Assembly (NCBI RefSeq): GCF_013267195.1
Contig: NZ_CP053941.1
Coordinates: forward strand, 2,046,001 to 2,110,000
Direction: 5' to 3'
Source: Halorubrum salinarum
GTDB lineage: Archaea; Halobacteriota; Halobacteria; Halobacteriales; Haloferacaceae
DNA length: 64,000 bases
Shown here: positions 31,484 to 39,954 of the stretch, piece after piece
Layout: each line of letters starts with the position of its first letter
Numbering within the stretch: position 1 is the stretch's first letter
Notes under the pieces: generated by a model
What the model saw: only the letters and a program-made list of their open reading frames with translations
What the model was told of the DNA's origin: nothing
Databases searched by the model: none
Made by a program: the position numbers and the translations under genes

Positions 31484-32786
31484 GCAAACAGAGGTCAAAG
31501 AGGAGCTGTACGTCGACCAGTACACGCTCGGGCTCGTCGGGCCCGACCAGGAGTGGGCCGGGACGGTCGCGGACGGCGGGACGGTGACGACGTACACGCC
31601 GCCGGGCTGTTGGGGGCCGATGGTGACGCCCTCGTTCCGCGGCGGCCACGAGGTGACCCGCCCGATCCGCGTCGAGGGCGCCGAGGTCGGCGACGCCGTC
31701 GCGATCCACATCCGTGACGTGGAGGTGACGAGCATGGCCACCAGCACGGGGTCGATGGCGGAGCGCGACGAGGCGTTCGGCGACGACCCGTTCGTCGACC
31801 ACCGCTGCCCGGAGTGCGGGACGACGTGGCCCGACTCCGTCGTCGAGGGCACCGGCGAGGACGCGATCCGCTGTGCGGAGTGCGGGGCCAACGCCTCCTC
31901 GTTCGGGTTCGAGTACGGCTACACCGTCGCCTTCGACCACGAGAACGCGGTCGGGATCACGCTCGATAAAGACGGCGCCCACGCGCTCGCGACCGACGCC
32001 GAGCGCGTGATGGACATCCCCGAAAACGCCCGTCAGCACCCGATCCTGCTGTACGAACCCGACGAGATGCCCGGCACGCTCGGCCGGCTCCGCCCGTTCA
32101 TCGGCAACATCGGGACGACGCCGCCGGTGACGATGCCCGACTCGCACAACGCGGGCGACTTCGGGCAGAACCTCATCGGCGCCGACCACGACTACGGCGT
32201 CGAGACCGAGGCGGACCTGGACCTGCGCACCGACGGCCACATGGACGTGCCCGAGGTCCGCGCGGGCGCGACGCTGATCTGCCCGGTCGCCGTCGACGGC
32301 GGCGGGGTCTACGTCGGCGACCTCCACGCGAATCAGGGCGACGGCGAGCTCTCCCTCCACACCACCGACGTGAGCGGGACGGTCACGATGGACGTGGAGG
32401 TGATCGAGGACGTGGACCTCGACGGCCCCGTCCTGCTCCCGAACGAGGAGGACCTCCCGTTCATCAGCAAGCCCTACAGCGACGAGGAGGTCGCCGCGGG
32501 GGACGACCTCGGCGCGGAACACGGCGTCGACGTGGACACCGACGCCGCCCCGATCCAGGTGATCGGCTCCGGCGCGACCGTCAACGACGCCACGCAGAAC
32601 GCCTTCGACCGCGCCGGGACGCTGCTCGGCATGAGCGAGGGCGAGGTCCGCGCCCGGTGTACCTTCACCGGCGGCGTCCAGATCGGTCGGCTCCCGGGGG
32701 TCGTCCAGCTCGACATGCTCGTGCCCGCGGACGTGCTGGCGGAGTCGGGCCTCGACGACGTGACGCGCGAACAGTACGGGCTGTAA
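31479..32786 (+). CDS. Acetamidase/formamidase family amidohydrolase
   Basis: The family releases ammonia from formamide, acetamide or related amides. The 435-residue protein has YTPPGCWGPMVTPSFRGGHE, VEGAEVGDAVAIHI, HMDVPEVRAGATLICPVAVDGGGVYVGD-type and DLHANQGDGE segments of the FmdA fold. It carries an inserted zinc ribbon in the N-terminal third (CPEC near residue 110 and CAEC near 131), absent from many bacterial members. The ATG at 31479 lies about 31 bases after GATTATC. An inverted repeat covers the start, suggesting control by a regulator that is not encoded nearby. Substrate specificity is not certain. Confidence 0.87.
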   Translation: MAQTEVKEELYVDQYTLGLVGPDQEWAGTVADGGTVTTYTPPGCWGPMVTPSFRGGHEVTRPIRVEGAEVGDAVAIHIRDVEVTSMATSTGSMAERDEAFGDDPFVDHRCPECGTTWPDSVVEGTGEDAIRCAECGANASSFGFEYGYTVAFDHENAVGITLDKDGAHALATDAERVMDIPENARQHPILLYEPDEMPGTLGRLRPFIGNIGTTPPVTMPDSHNAGDFGQNLIGADHDYGVETEADLDLRTDGHMDVPEVRAGATLICPVAVDGGGVYVGDLHANQGDGELSLHTTDVSGTVTMDVEVIEDVDLDGPVLLPNEEDLPFISKPYSDEEVAAGDDLGAEHGVDVDTDAAPIQVIGSGATVNDATQNAFDRAGTLLGMSEGEVRARCTFTGGVQIGRLPGVVQLDMLVPADVLAESGLDDVTREQYGL

Positions 32787-32790
32787 GCCC

Positions 32791-33777
32791 TCACCGGAGC
32801 GAGCGGCCCTGTCCGACGGTCGCCCGCGACGGTCCCGCCGGGATCCGCCGCGTCGGCCCCTGCGACTCGGCCCGCTCCCGCAGGCGCTCGACCCGCTCGT
32901 CGGTCGAGGGGTGCGTCGAGAGCCAGCGCTCTGCGGTCTCGTCGGTCCGTTTCTGCGACGAGAACGGCGCGAGGGGCCACTCCGGGTCGGTCGCCCGCTC
33001 GATCCGGCGGAGCGCCCGCGCGAGCGCCGCGGGGTCGCCCGTCACCTCGGCCGCGCGGTCGTCGGCCGCGAACTCGCGCCTGCGCGACCGCGACCGGACG
33101 ACGAGCGTCGCGAGGACGAACCCCGCGAACAGGGCGCCCGCGAGCCCCCGGTGAAGGCGCGCGAACGGTCCCGAGCGGTCGCCGGGTCGCCCGCGGATCC
33201 ACGCCGAGGCGGCCGCGAGCCCCGACAGCGCGAGCAGCGCCGGGAGCGCGGCCACGGTGGCGAACCCGACCAGCGAGCGGCCGACCCCGTCGGCCATCGC
33301 GATCGCGAGGCCGTCGTTCCCCTCCAGGTGCGCCAGCTCGTGCGCGAATATCGCTTCGACCTCCCGGGGGGCGAGCAGCCGGAACAGCGACCGGTCGATC
33401 ACCAGCGCGCCGCCGTCGCTCCCGCCGCCGACCGCGAACGCGTTCGGCGCGCGGGCGTCGGTGACGTACAGCGCCGGGCGCTCGACGTCCATCCGCGCCG
33501 CGAGCGAGTCGATCCGCCGGTGGAGGTCGGGGGCCCGCTCCCGAGGGACGCGGTCGCCCTCGAGGTTCGCGAGGATCTGCGCGGTGCCGAGCCGGTAGCT
33601 GAGGTACGCCGACGCGAGCGCGGTCGCGGCGAGAAGCGCGAGGAGGACCGGGAGGTCCGGCCGGGCGGCCCAGACCGCGCGCAGCAGGTCGGCGACGAAC
33701 AGCGCCGCGGCCAGGTACACCACGAGCAGGCCGACGCCGACGGCCGCCGCGGCCGCGCGGAACGCGAGCCGAGACAT
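32791..33777 (-). CDS. M48-family (HtpX-like) membrane metalloprotease
   Basis: This 328-residue protein has two N-terminal membrane segments (about 5-32 and 43-62), a cytoplasmic-facing protease domain and a further pair of hydrophobic segments (about 165-190 and 215-235). The zinc site is HELAH (near residue 145, in IFAHELAHLEGND), with the third ligand in REFAADDRAAEVTG. APNAFAVGG, the substrate-groove strand of M48 peptidases, is present. HtpX-type proteases degrade misfolded membrane proteins. It is convergent with the formamidase-like gene, 4 bases apart. Confidence 0.88.
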   Translation of the reverse strand: MSRLAFRAAAAAVGVGLLVVYLAAALFVADLLRAVWAARPDLPVLLALLAATALASAYLSYRLGTAQILANLEGDRVPRERAPDLHRRIDSLAARMDVERPALYVTDARAPNAFAVGGGSDGGALVIDRSLFRLLAPREVEAIFAHELAHLEGNDGLAIAMADGVGRSLVGFATVAALPALLALSGLAAASAWIRGRPGDRSGPFARLHRGLAGALFAGFVLATLVVRSRSRRREFAADDRAAEVTGDPAALARALRRIERATDPEWPLAPFSSQKRTDETAERWLSTHPSTDERVERLRERAESQGPTRRIPAGPSRATVGQGRSLR

Positions 33778-33929
33778 GGTCGGAACTACGCGGCGGCCGG
33801 GCAAACGCGTTGCGGCCGACCGCCCGGACGGTCGGTGAGGGCCGTCGCTCCGGCCCCGCCGGTCCGGGCTCCCCCGCCCGTCCCGCCGGAAGGAAAAGCG
33901 GTAATTCCCCGGCCGCGAAACCGGTAGTC

Positions 33930-35009
33930 ATGGACGCACGCGTACGCGAACACGCGGAGATCATCGCCGACCACTCGACCGGCATCGAGTCGGGCGACGA
34001 CGTGGTCATCCAGATGCCGAAGGAGGCCGAGGACCTCGCGGTCGCGCTCCACGAGGTCTGCGGCGACCGCGGGGCGAACCCCGTCTACCTCAACTACTCG
34101 AAGCGCGCCCAGCGCGCGTTCAAGCGCTCGTCCGACGAGTTCACGGAGCCGAGCCACCGGCGCGCGCTTTACGAGGAGGCCGACGCGTTCGTCATCGCGC
34201 GCGGCGGCGCGAACGCCACCGAGGACGCCGACGTGGACCCCGAGACGAACGCCGCGTACAACCGCGCGATGGAGGAGGTCAAGCGCACGCGGCTCTCGAA
34301 GACGTGGTGTCTCACGCAGTACCCGACCGCGAGCCACGCCCAGCTCGCCGGGATGAGCACCGAGGCGTACGAGAACTTCGTGTGGGACGCCGTCTCGCTC
34401 GACTGGGACGAACAGCGCGAGTTCCAGGCGGAGATGGTCGAGATCCTCGACGCGGCCGACGAGGTGCGCATCAAGTCCGGCGACGAGACCGACCTCACGC
34501 TCGACGTGTCGGGCAACTCCACGCTCAACGACTACGGCGAGGCGAACCTTCCCGGCGGCGAGGTGTTCACGGCGCCGACGCGCGACGGCGTCGACGGCGA
34601 GGTCCACTTCGACCTGCCCCTCTACCGCTACGGGCGCGAGATCGACGGCGTCCGGCTCCGGTTCGAGGACGGCGAGGTCGTCTCCCACTCCGCCGAGCGC
34701 AACGAGGACCTGCTCTCCGGCATCCTCGACACCGACGAGGGCTCCCAGCGCCTCGGCGAGCTCGGGATCGGGATGAACCGACAGATCGACCGGTTCACCT
34801 ACAACATGCTGTTCGACGAGAAGATGGGCGACACCGTCCACATGGCGGTCGGCTCCGCGTACCCGGAGACCGTCGGCGAGGAGAACGCGGTCAACGAGTC
34901 CGCCGAGCACGTCGACATGATCGTCGACATGAGCGAGGACTCCGTCATCGAGGTCGACGGCGAGGTCGTCCAGCGGAACGGGACGTTCGTCTTCGAAGAC
35001 GGGTTCTGA
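33930..35009 (+). CDS. M29-family aminopeptidase
   Basis: This 359-residue protein matches the thermophilic aminopeptidase (M29) family, which removes N-terminal residues using a two-metal site. Family blocks include ESGDDVVIQMPKEAEDLA, LNYSKRAQRAF, TQYPTASHAQLAGM, GNSTLNDYGEANLPGGEVFTAP-type sequence with the first Glu ligand, RLGELGIGMN (second Glu), NMLFDEKMGDTVHMAVG (His ligands) and HVDMIVDM. The ATG lies 27 bases after GTAATT. It may complete degradation of peptides released by the proteasome system encoded 3 kb further on. Confidence 0.9.
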   Translation: MDARVREHAEIIADHSTGIESGDDVVIQMPKEAEDLAVALHEVCGDRGANPVYLNYSKRAQRAFKRSSDEFTEPSHRRALYEEADAFVIARGGANATEDADVDPETNAAYNRAMEEVKRTRLSKTWCLTQYPTASHAQLAGMSTEAYENFVWDAVSLDWDEQREFQAEMVEILDAADEVRIKSGDETDLTLDVSGNSTLNDYGEANLPGGEVFTAPTRDGVDGEVHFDLPLYRYGREIDGVRLRFEDGEVVSHSAERNEDLLSGILDTDEGSQRLGELGIGMNRQIDRFTYNMLFDEKMGDTVHMAVGSAYPETVGEENAVNESAEHVDMIVDMSEDSVIEVDGEVVQRNGTFVFEDGF

Positions 35010-35024
35010 GAACGTCGCGTCCGC

Positions 35025-35414
35025 TCACTCGTCCGCGTCGCGCGCGGCGGTCCGGCGGGCGAACGCCGCGTACGCGACGAGGAGGACGCCGAACAGCCCG
35101 ACCGTGCCGATCGCCGCGACGCCCGGATAGCCGGCGAGCGGCGCGATCTCGCCCGCCGGCAGGACGAAGACGTCGACGACGCCGGTGCCGACCGACAGCG
35201 CGAGCACGGCGAGCCACATCGTTCCCACCGCGTACCCGAGCTCGACGAGGCGGCCGGTGCGCGCCGCGTGGGCGACGACGGCGCCGCCGCCGAGGATCGG
35301 GACCGCGGCGAGCGGACTCGTCGGGTCCGGGAGGAGGACGCTCCCGCCGAGCGCGATCGCCGTCCAGTAGACGGCGACGGCGACGACCGTGCGGAGCGAG
35401 TCGGGGACGGACAC
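35025..35414 (-). CDS. Small four-helix membrane protein, unknown
   Basis: This 129-residue protein has four hydrophobic segments (about 8-28, 34-50, 59-80 and 96-118) and short charged ends. I recognise no family motif. Coding is supported by the consistent hydrophobic pattern and typical acidic and basic ends. It converges on the M29 gene and is divergent from the amphi-Trp gene. Confidence 0.65.
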   Translation of the reverse strand: MSVPDSLRTVVAVAVYWTAIALGGSVLLPDPTSPLAAVPILGGGAVVAHAARTGRLVELGYAVGTMWLAVLALSVGTGVVDVFVLPAGEIAPLAGYPGVAAIGTVGLFGVLLVAYAAFARRTAARDADE

Positions 35415-35491
35415 GGGACGTGAGTTCGCTCGGGGAGCACAAAACGATCGGGGGCGTCCCGGCGCGACCCGCCGCCCGCGCCGCGTCGGTG

Positions 35492-35497
35492 TTTATC
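35492..35497 (+). promoter_or_regulatory. TATA box of the amphi-Trp gene
   Basis: TTTATC is centred 28 bases before the ATG at 35522. Confidence 0.5.
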
Positions 35498-35521
35498 ACT
35501 CGTGGGCGCGTACGGCCTCGC

Positions 35522-35806
35522 ATGCCCGAAGAAGTCCTGTTCAAGTCGGAAAGCCGTCGGAGCCGGGAGGAGATCGCCGCGTACCTGCGGACGGTCGCGG
35601 ACTCGCTCGACGCCGGGAACGCGATCACACTCACGCGCGGCGACGAGTCGACGACGCTGGAACCGCCCGCGCGGCCCACCTTCGAGGTGAAGGCGGAGCG
35701 CGAGGGGCCGGCCGAGGGGCCGGGCGAGCTGAGCGTCGAGTTCGAACTGGAGTGGGACGAGGACGGCGGCGAGGAAGCGGCGGACGGCGAGCTGACGATC
35801 GAGTGA
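35522..35806 (+). CDS. Amphi-Trp domain protein
   Basis: This 94-residue protein matches the amphi-Trp domain, named after a conserved amphipathic strand ending in Trp. It has LFKSESRRSREEIAAYLRTV at the start, then LDAGNAITLTRGDESTTLEPP and LSVEFELEWDED, where the Trp lies. The domain is frequent in haloarchaea and some bacteria, with unknown function. The C-terminus is strongly acidic. Confidence 0.8.
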   Translation: MPEEVLFKSESRRSREEIAAYLRTVADSLDAGNAITLTRGDESTTLEPPARPTFEVKAEREGPAEGPGELSVEFELEWDEDGGEEAADGELTIE

Positions 35807-35831
35807 CGGTCCGGGGGCGGTCCCCGCCCCG

Positions 35832-36389
35832 CTACGGTACTTCGCCCGGGACCTCGACGAACGCGTCCCGCGCCGAGAGGTGGTCGAGCGTGTCGTCGAC
35901 CTCGACGCGCACGGACTCCATCCGCTCGATGAGCTCCTCGTACTCCTCGGAGTTCGTCGTGCCGGCGGCCTCCAGCGCCGCCTTCTTCGAGGCGAGCGCG
36001 AAGAACTCCTGGCTCCGCTCGTCGAACGCGGCGCGGTGGAGGAGCACCTCGACGAGCGTGAGGAGGTCCTCCTTCGTGACCGGCTTCGTCTTGTAGTCGT
36101 CGAACGGCATCTCGACGATGTCGACGTCGGGCTCGACCGCGGTCAGCATCGCCACCCGGGCGTCGTACCCGTCGCCGCGGATCGCGTTCAGCACCTCGTG
36201 GCCCGACATGTCGGGCATCCGGCGGTCGAGGAGGACCACGTCGACCGTCTCGTCCATCATGTCGACCGCCTCCTCGCCCCCGGTCGCGATGCGAACGTCG
36301 TACTCCGTGTCGAGGTACACCCGGTACAGCTCTGCGAGGTCCGGCTCGTCGTCGACCGCGAGGACGGTCGCGTCCGGGGTGCCGCTCAT
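35832..36389 (-). CDS. HalX-type response regulator
   Basis: This 185-residue protein has an N-terminal receiver domain ([20 protein letters not shown]; phospho-accepting Asp near residue 55 in [13 protein letters not shown]; Lys in YKTKPV). The C-terminal HalX coiled-coil domain (about 122-175; [29 protein letters not shown]) is restricted mainly to haloarchaea. It has no DNA-binding domain, so it probably acts through protein contacts. No histidine kinase is adjacent; the orphan membrane kinase at 26 kb is the only one in the window, but no link is shown. Confidence 0.9.
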   Translation of the reverse strand: MSGTPDATVLAVDDEPDLAELYRVYLDTEYDVRIATGGEEAVDMMDETVDVVLLDRRMPDMSGHEVLNAIRGDGYDARVAMLTAVEPDVDIVEMPFDDYKTKPVTKEDLLTLVEVLLHRAAFDERSQEFFALASKKAALEAAGTTNSEEYEELIERMESVRVEVDDTLDHLSARDAFVEVPGEVP

Positions 36390-36645
36390 GGGCGGGCCCT
36401 CCCGGTCTCGCGGTCCGCGACCCTCGGACCGGCGCGTCCGCCCGCCGTTCGTGCGTCCATACGGCCACCTTGCCCCCCTTCGCGTTAAAGCGTTGACCCT
36501 CGGTTATCAAAACCGATATCGGTCGTCGAGAGGGCCCGACCGGCCGGGGCTCGTCGCGCCGCCGGGGGCGTCTCTCCCGCGGATCCAACGGTCTCTCCGT
36601 GACCCAAAGGCACATTTACGCCCGCATCTTAGTCGGGCACAACGA

Positions 36646-37869
36646 ATGTCTCACAGCCCCTCACTGCCCGACCGCCCGCGGTTGGAGCTCGACCCCGAGA
36701 TGAGCGACGCGGAGCGGTTGGAGGCGATCCGCCAGCACTACCGGCGGATCGTTCAGGTGAACGAGGAACTGGAAACGCGGCTCGCGGACGCCGAGGGGCG
36801 CCGCGGCGAGCTGAAAGACGACGTCGAGCAGCTGAAACGCGAAAACGAGGTGCTGAAGACCACCTCGCTGTACATCGCGTCCGTCGAGGAGATCACCGAC
36901 GAGGGCGTCGTCATCAAACAGCACGGCAACAACCAGGAGGTGCTCACGCAGGCCGCCTCGCGGCTCGAAGAGGACCTCCGCCCCGGCGACCGCGTCGCGA
37001 TCAACGACTCCTTCGCCGTCCAGCAGGTGCTCGACGACGAGACCGACTCCCGGGCGCAGGCGATGGAGGTCACCGAGTCCCCAGACGTCACCTACGCCGA
37101 CATCGGCGGCATCGACGACCAGATCCGGGAGGTGCGCGAGGCCGTCGAGGACCCCCTCGAAAACCCCGAGCAGTTCGAGACGGTCGGCGTCGAGCCGCCG
37201 AGCGGGGTCCTACTCCACGGCCCGCCGGGCACCGGGAAGACGATGCTCGCGAAGGCCGTTGCCAACGAGTCCGACGCGACGTTCATCAAGATGGCCGGCT
37301 CCGAGCTCGTCCGGAAGTTCATCGGCGAGGGCGCGCGGCTCGTCCGCGACCTGTTCGAGCTGGCCGCCGAGCGCGAGCCCGCCGTCATCTTCATCGACGA
37401 GATCGACGCCGTCGCCGCCAAGCGGACGGACTCGAAGACCTCGGGCGACGCCGAGGTCCAGCGCACGATGATGCAGCTGCTCAGCGAGATGGACGGCTTC
37501 GACGACCGCGGCGAGGTCCGGATCATGGCCGCGACCAACCGCTTCGACATGCTCGACGAGGCCATCCTCCGCCCCGGCCGCTTCGACCGCCTCATCGAGG
37601 TGCCCGAGCCGGGCGCCGAGGGCCGCGAGCGCATCCTGGAGATCCACACCGACGACATGAACGTCGCCGACGGCGTCGACCTCGGCGTCGTCGCCCGCGA
37701 CCTCGACGGGTACAGCGGCGCCGACATCGCGTCGCTGGCGACCGAGGCCGGCATGTTCGCCATCCGCGACGGCCGCACCGAGGTGACCCAGGAGGACTTC
37801 GAGCAGGCCCGCGACAAGCTTCAGGACGCGGACACGGAAGACGAGCGGGTCATCAACTACCAGTACTGA
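36646..37869 (+). CDS. pan: Proteasome-activating nucleotidase (PAN)
   Basis: PAN is the AAA+ ring that unfolds substrates and feeds them to the 20S proteasome. The 407-residue protein has an N-terminal coiled coil (about 20-78), an OB domain ([19 protein letters not shown]) and one AAA domain with Walker A GPPGTGKT near residue 192, Walker [11 protein letters not shown], second-region-of-homology [20 protein letters not shown] and sensor [10 protein letters not shown]. It ends Tyr-Gln-Tyr: the Tyr is last rather than next to last, so the proteasome-docking HbYX motif is not canonical. An ATTTAC element about 30 bases upstream supports the ATG at 36646. Confidence 0.95.
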   Translation: MSHSPSLPDRPRLELDPEMSDAERLEAIRQHYRRIVQVNEELETRLADAEGRRGELKDDVEQLKRENEVLKTTSLYIASVEEITDEGVVIKQHGNNQEVLTQAASRLEEDLRPGDRVAINDSFAVQQVLDDETDSRAQAMEVTESPDVTYADIGGIDDQIREVREAVEDPLENPEQFETVGVEPPSGVLLHGPPGTGKTMLAKAVANESDATFIKMAGSELVRKFIGEGARLVRDLFELAAEREPAVIFIDEIDAVAAKRTDSKTSGDAEVQRTMMQLLSEMDGFDDRGEVRIMAATNRFDMLDEAILRPGRFDRLIEVPEPGAEGRERILEIHTDDMNVADGVDLGVVARDLDGYSGADIASLATEAGMFAIRDGRTEVTQEDFEQARDKLQDADTEDERVINYQY

Positions 37870-37922
37870 ACCCCCGGTCCCCGTCCTCGCGGTGCGCGTT
37901 TCGGAGCGGTCAGTTCGTAACC

Positions 37923-37928
37923 CCTTAG
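37923..37928 (+). promoter_or_regulatory. TATA-like box of the arginine decarboxylase gene
   Basis: CCTTAG is centred about 28 bases before the ATG at 37954 and is the only AT-richer stretch nearby. Confidence 0.35.
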
Positions 37929-37953
37929 CGCGCCCGCCGCCGACTCGCCCGTA

Positions 37954-38499
37954 ATGAACACCATCCACGTCGCCGGCGGCGTCGGGATCGCCGACACGGC
38001 GATGGCCTCCTACGACGCCGCGCTCGCGGACGCGAACCTCCACAACTACAACCTCGTGGCGGTCTCCTCGGTCGTCCCCGCCGAGGCGACGGTCGAGGCG
38101 GTCGCGGAGGCGCCCGACCTCGGCCCCGCGGGCAACCGGCTCACCGTCGTCGAGGCGCGCCGGACGGTCGGGCCGGGCGACGAGGTCGACTTCCGGGAGG
38201 GCGGCCGCGCCGGCGCCGAGGGCGCCGAGTCGAAGCGCGCCCCGAGGCGACACCCCGACGCGGTCGCGGGGCTCGGCTGGGCGACGGGCCCGGGACCCGG
38301 CCTCTTCTACGAGGTGACCGGGGAGGACCCCGACGACGTGCGCGAGCGGATCGAGGCGGGCCTCGACAGCGGGGCGGGCCTCCGCGACTGGGACCTGCCG
38401 GACCGCGAGACGCGCGTCGAGACGGTCGCGGCCGAGCCGGACCGGTACGCGACCGCGGTCGTGATCGCCGCCTACGGGGAGTCGGAGCCGATCCTGTAA
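37954..38499 (+). CDS. pdaD: Pyruvoyl-dependent arginine decarboxylase
   Basis: The enzyme decarboxylates arginine to agmatine, which archaea need for polyamine synthesis and for agmatidine at the wobble position of tRNA-Ile. The 181-residue proenzyme has the self-cleavage site VAVSSVVP with Ser38-Ser39; the second Ser becomes the pyruvoyl cofactor. Also typical are GVGIADTAMASYDAAL, HNYNL, AGLGWATGPGPGLFYEV and VVIAAYGESEPIL. The length suits the family, with a charged loop inserted at about 85-102. Confidence 0.92.
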   Translation: MNTIHVAGGVGIADTAMASYDAALADANLHNYNLVAVSSVVPAEATVEAVAEAPDLGPAGNRLTVVEARRTVGPGDEVDFREGGRAGAEGAESKRAPRRHPDAVAGLGWATGPGPGLFYEVTGEDPDDVRERIEAGLDSGAGLRDWDLPDRETRVETVAAEPDRYATAVVIAAYGESEPIL

Positions 38500-38591
38500 C
38501 GGGCTGCGCGGAGAGAGGCCGGACCGCGCCGGAGCCCCGGCCGCCGCCGACGCCTTTTTGACTCGGCTCCGCGTACGAGTCGTGTCTTCGA

Positions 38592-38969
38592 ATGAACGGC
38601 AACAACCCGTACGCCGGGGCACCGGGTGTGACGGACGCGGGCTCGCCCGCGGCCGTCGACCTCTCTCCGGACCAGGAAAAACAGCTCCGGCGCGCGGTCG
38701 CCGGAATCGTATCGCGCACGGAGTCGTATCTCCCCGACAGCTACGCGGTCGGCTCCGAGCTGTCCGTCGGCGCCGACGGTCCGCAGGCGACCGTCGCGGT
38801 GAACCCCCCGGCCGGCCACCCCGTCTCGGCCGGCTTCACGCCGGACCCGGAGGACTTGGACGCCGGCATCGCCGAGTCCGACACCGACGAGGTCGCCCGC
38901 GGGCTCGCCGCCAGCGCGGCGGTCCAGGTGATGGACGCCGTCGGCGACATCACGCCCACCGCGAAGTGA
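38592..38969 (+). CDS. Conserved haloarchaeal protein (DUF5811-like)
   Basis: This 125-residue soluble protein has a flexible N-terminus (NGNNPYAGAPGVTDAG) and a compact domain (about 24-120: LSPDQEKQLRRAVAGIV, then YLPDSYAVGSELSVGADGPQ, then GLAASAAVQVMDAVGD). It resembles haloarchaeal proteins I associate with DUF5811; function is unknown and the family name should be checked. A CTTTTT stretch lies about 36 bases upstream. Confidence 0.65.
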   Translation: MNGNNPYAGAPGVTDAGSPAAVDLSPDQEKQLRRAVAGIVSRTESYLPDSYAVGSELSVGADGPQATVAVNPPAGHPVSAGFTPDPEDLDAGIAESDTDEVARGLAASAAVQVMDAVGDITPTAK

Positions 38970-39020
38970 CGGTCCCCGCCCGGCCGTAGGCCGTTCGAGC
39001 GATCGGTCCGCCCCGTTCTC

Positions 39021-39899
39021 TCAGTCGTCCCCCTCCTCGCTCTCCTCGCGCGGGTACACCCGCAGGTCGCCCTCCCCCGGCGGCTTCAGCGTGCCCGTGA
39101 CGCGGCCGTAGATGCCGAAGATGTCGTCGTACCCGTCCTCGCTCGCGAGGATCGGGACCACGCCCGGCTCCTCGACGCGGTGGGTGTACACGTCGTCCTC
39201 GGCGAACACCGCGCCCTCCGGGATCGGCTCGAAGTTCCTGAAGTGGACGTGCGGCGTCCCGCCGCCCTTCGGCACCTCCTCGCTGCCCGCGACCACGGTC
39301 GTCTCCGAGAACGCCGGCGGCTCGTCGGCGAGCGCGCCGTGGACCCGCAGGAACGCGCGGCACGCCTCGTGGCCGAACTCGACGGCCTCCTCGCTGCCCT
39401 GTCGGCCCACCTCGATCGAGACGGTGTGCGGGATGGTGGAGTCGAGCGTCGTCGACCGCAGCCCGCTCGCGTCGACGACGTGGTCGACGGGGAGGCCGGT
39501 GACGGTGCGGCGGACCGACTCCGTGAGGTCGCTGAAGATGGCGAACGGCGGCGGCGCGCTGTGCGACGTGTGGAGCGCGAGCACGGCGTCGAACCCCTCC
39601 AGTTCGGCGGCGAGCCGCGGCGCCAGCGCCCGCTCGTACTCGTCGCTGTCGGCGTCGCCCGGGAACGCCCGGTTCAGGTCCGCGTCGGTGTAGCGCGTTC
39701 CGGCCTCGATCGCCGGCTCGTTGGCGAGTATCAGTCGGACGAGCCCCGCGGACTCCCCCTCGCCGTCGGACGGGTCGAGGGGTGCGAGCTCCGCTGCGAG
39801 CCGCTCTACGATCCGCACGCCGGCGGGCTCGTCGCCGTGGATCCCGCCGACGATCGCGACGCGGGCCGATCCCGCCGACCCGCGGTCGAACGTTTGCAT
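39021..39899 (-). CDS. Aspartoacylase/succinylglutamate desuccinylase-like metalloenzyme
   Basis: This 292-residue protein belongs to the AstE/AspA branch of the M14 carboxypeptidase fold. Zinc ligands are in GGIHGDEPAG (His, Glu) and in LALHTSHS (His). DADLNRAFPGD binds substrate, and TVSIEVGRQG carries the catalytic Glu. The C-terminal barrel domain (GAVFAEDDVYTHRVEEPG) is also typical. The substrate is unknown; in archaea these proteins are often annotated only as aspartoacylase-like. A good TATA box lies 28 bases before the ATG. Confidence 0.87.
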   Translation of the reverse strand: MQTFDRGSAGSARVAIVGGIHGDEPAGVRIVERLAAELAPLDPSDGEGESAGLVRLILANEPAIEAGTRYTDADLNRAFPGDADSDEYERALAPRLAAELEGFDAVLALHTSHSAPPPFAIFSDLTESVRRTVTGLPVDHVVDASGLRSTTLDSTIPHTVSIEVGRQGSEEAVEFGHEACRAFLRVHGALADEPPAFSETTVVAGSEEVPKGGGTPHVHFRNFEPIPEGAVFAEDDVYTHRVEEPGVVPILASEDGYDDIFGIYGRVTGTLKPPGEGDLRVYPREESEEGDD

Positions 39900-39923
39900 A
39901 CCGTCAGTACGTCGCGGTCCGCC

Positions 39924-39930
39924 CATAAAT
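39924..39930 (-). promoter_or_regulatory. TATA box of the aspartoacylase-like gene
   Basis: ATTTATG on the minus strand is centred 28 bases before the ATG at 39899. Confidence 0.5.
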
Positions 39931-39954
39931 CGTCGCGATCCGCGCCCGGCGGGA

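Noticed and set aside
36512-36523. Palindrome ACCGATATCGGT before pan
   Set aside because: It is perfect but short, more than 100 bases from either start codon and unsupported by a nearby promoter element.
36118-36645. Upstream extension of PAN
   Set aside because: It is antisense to the HalX regulator. The coiled-coil start and a TATA element support 36646.
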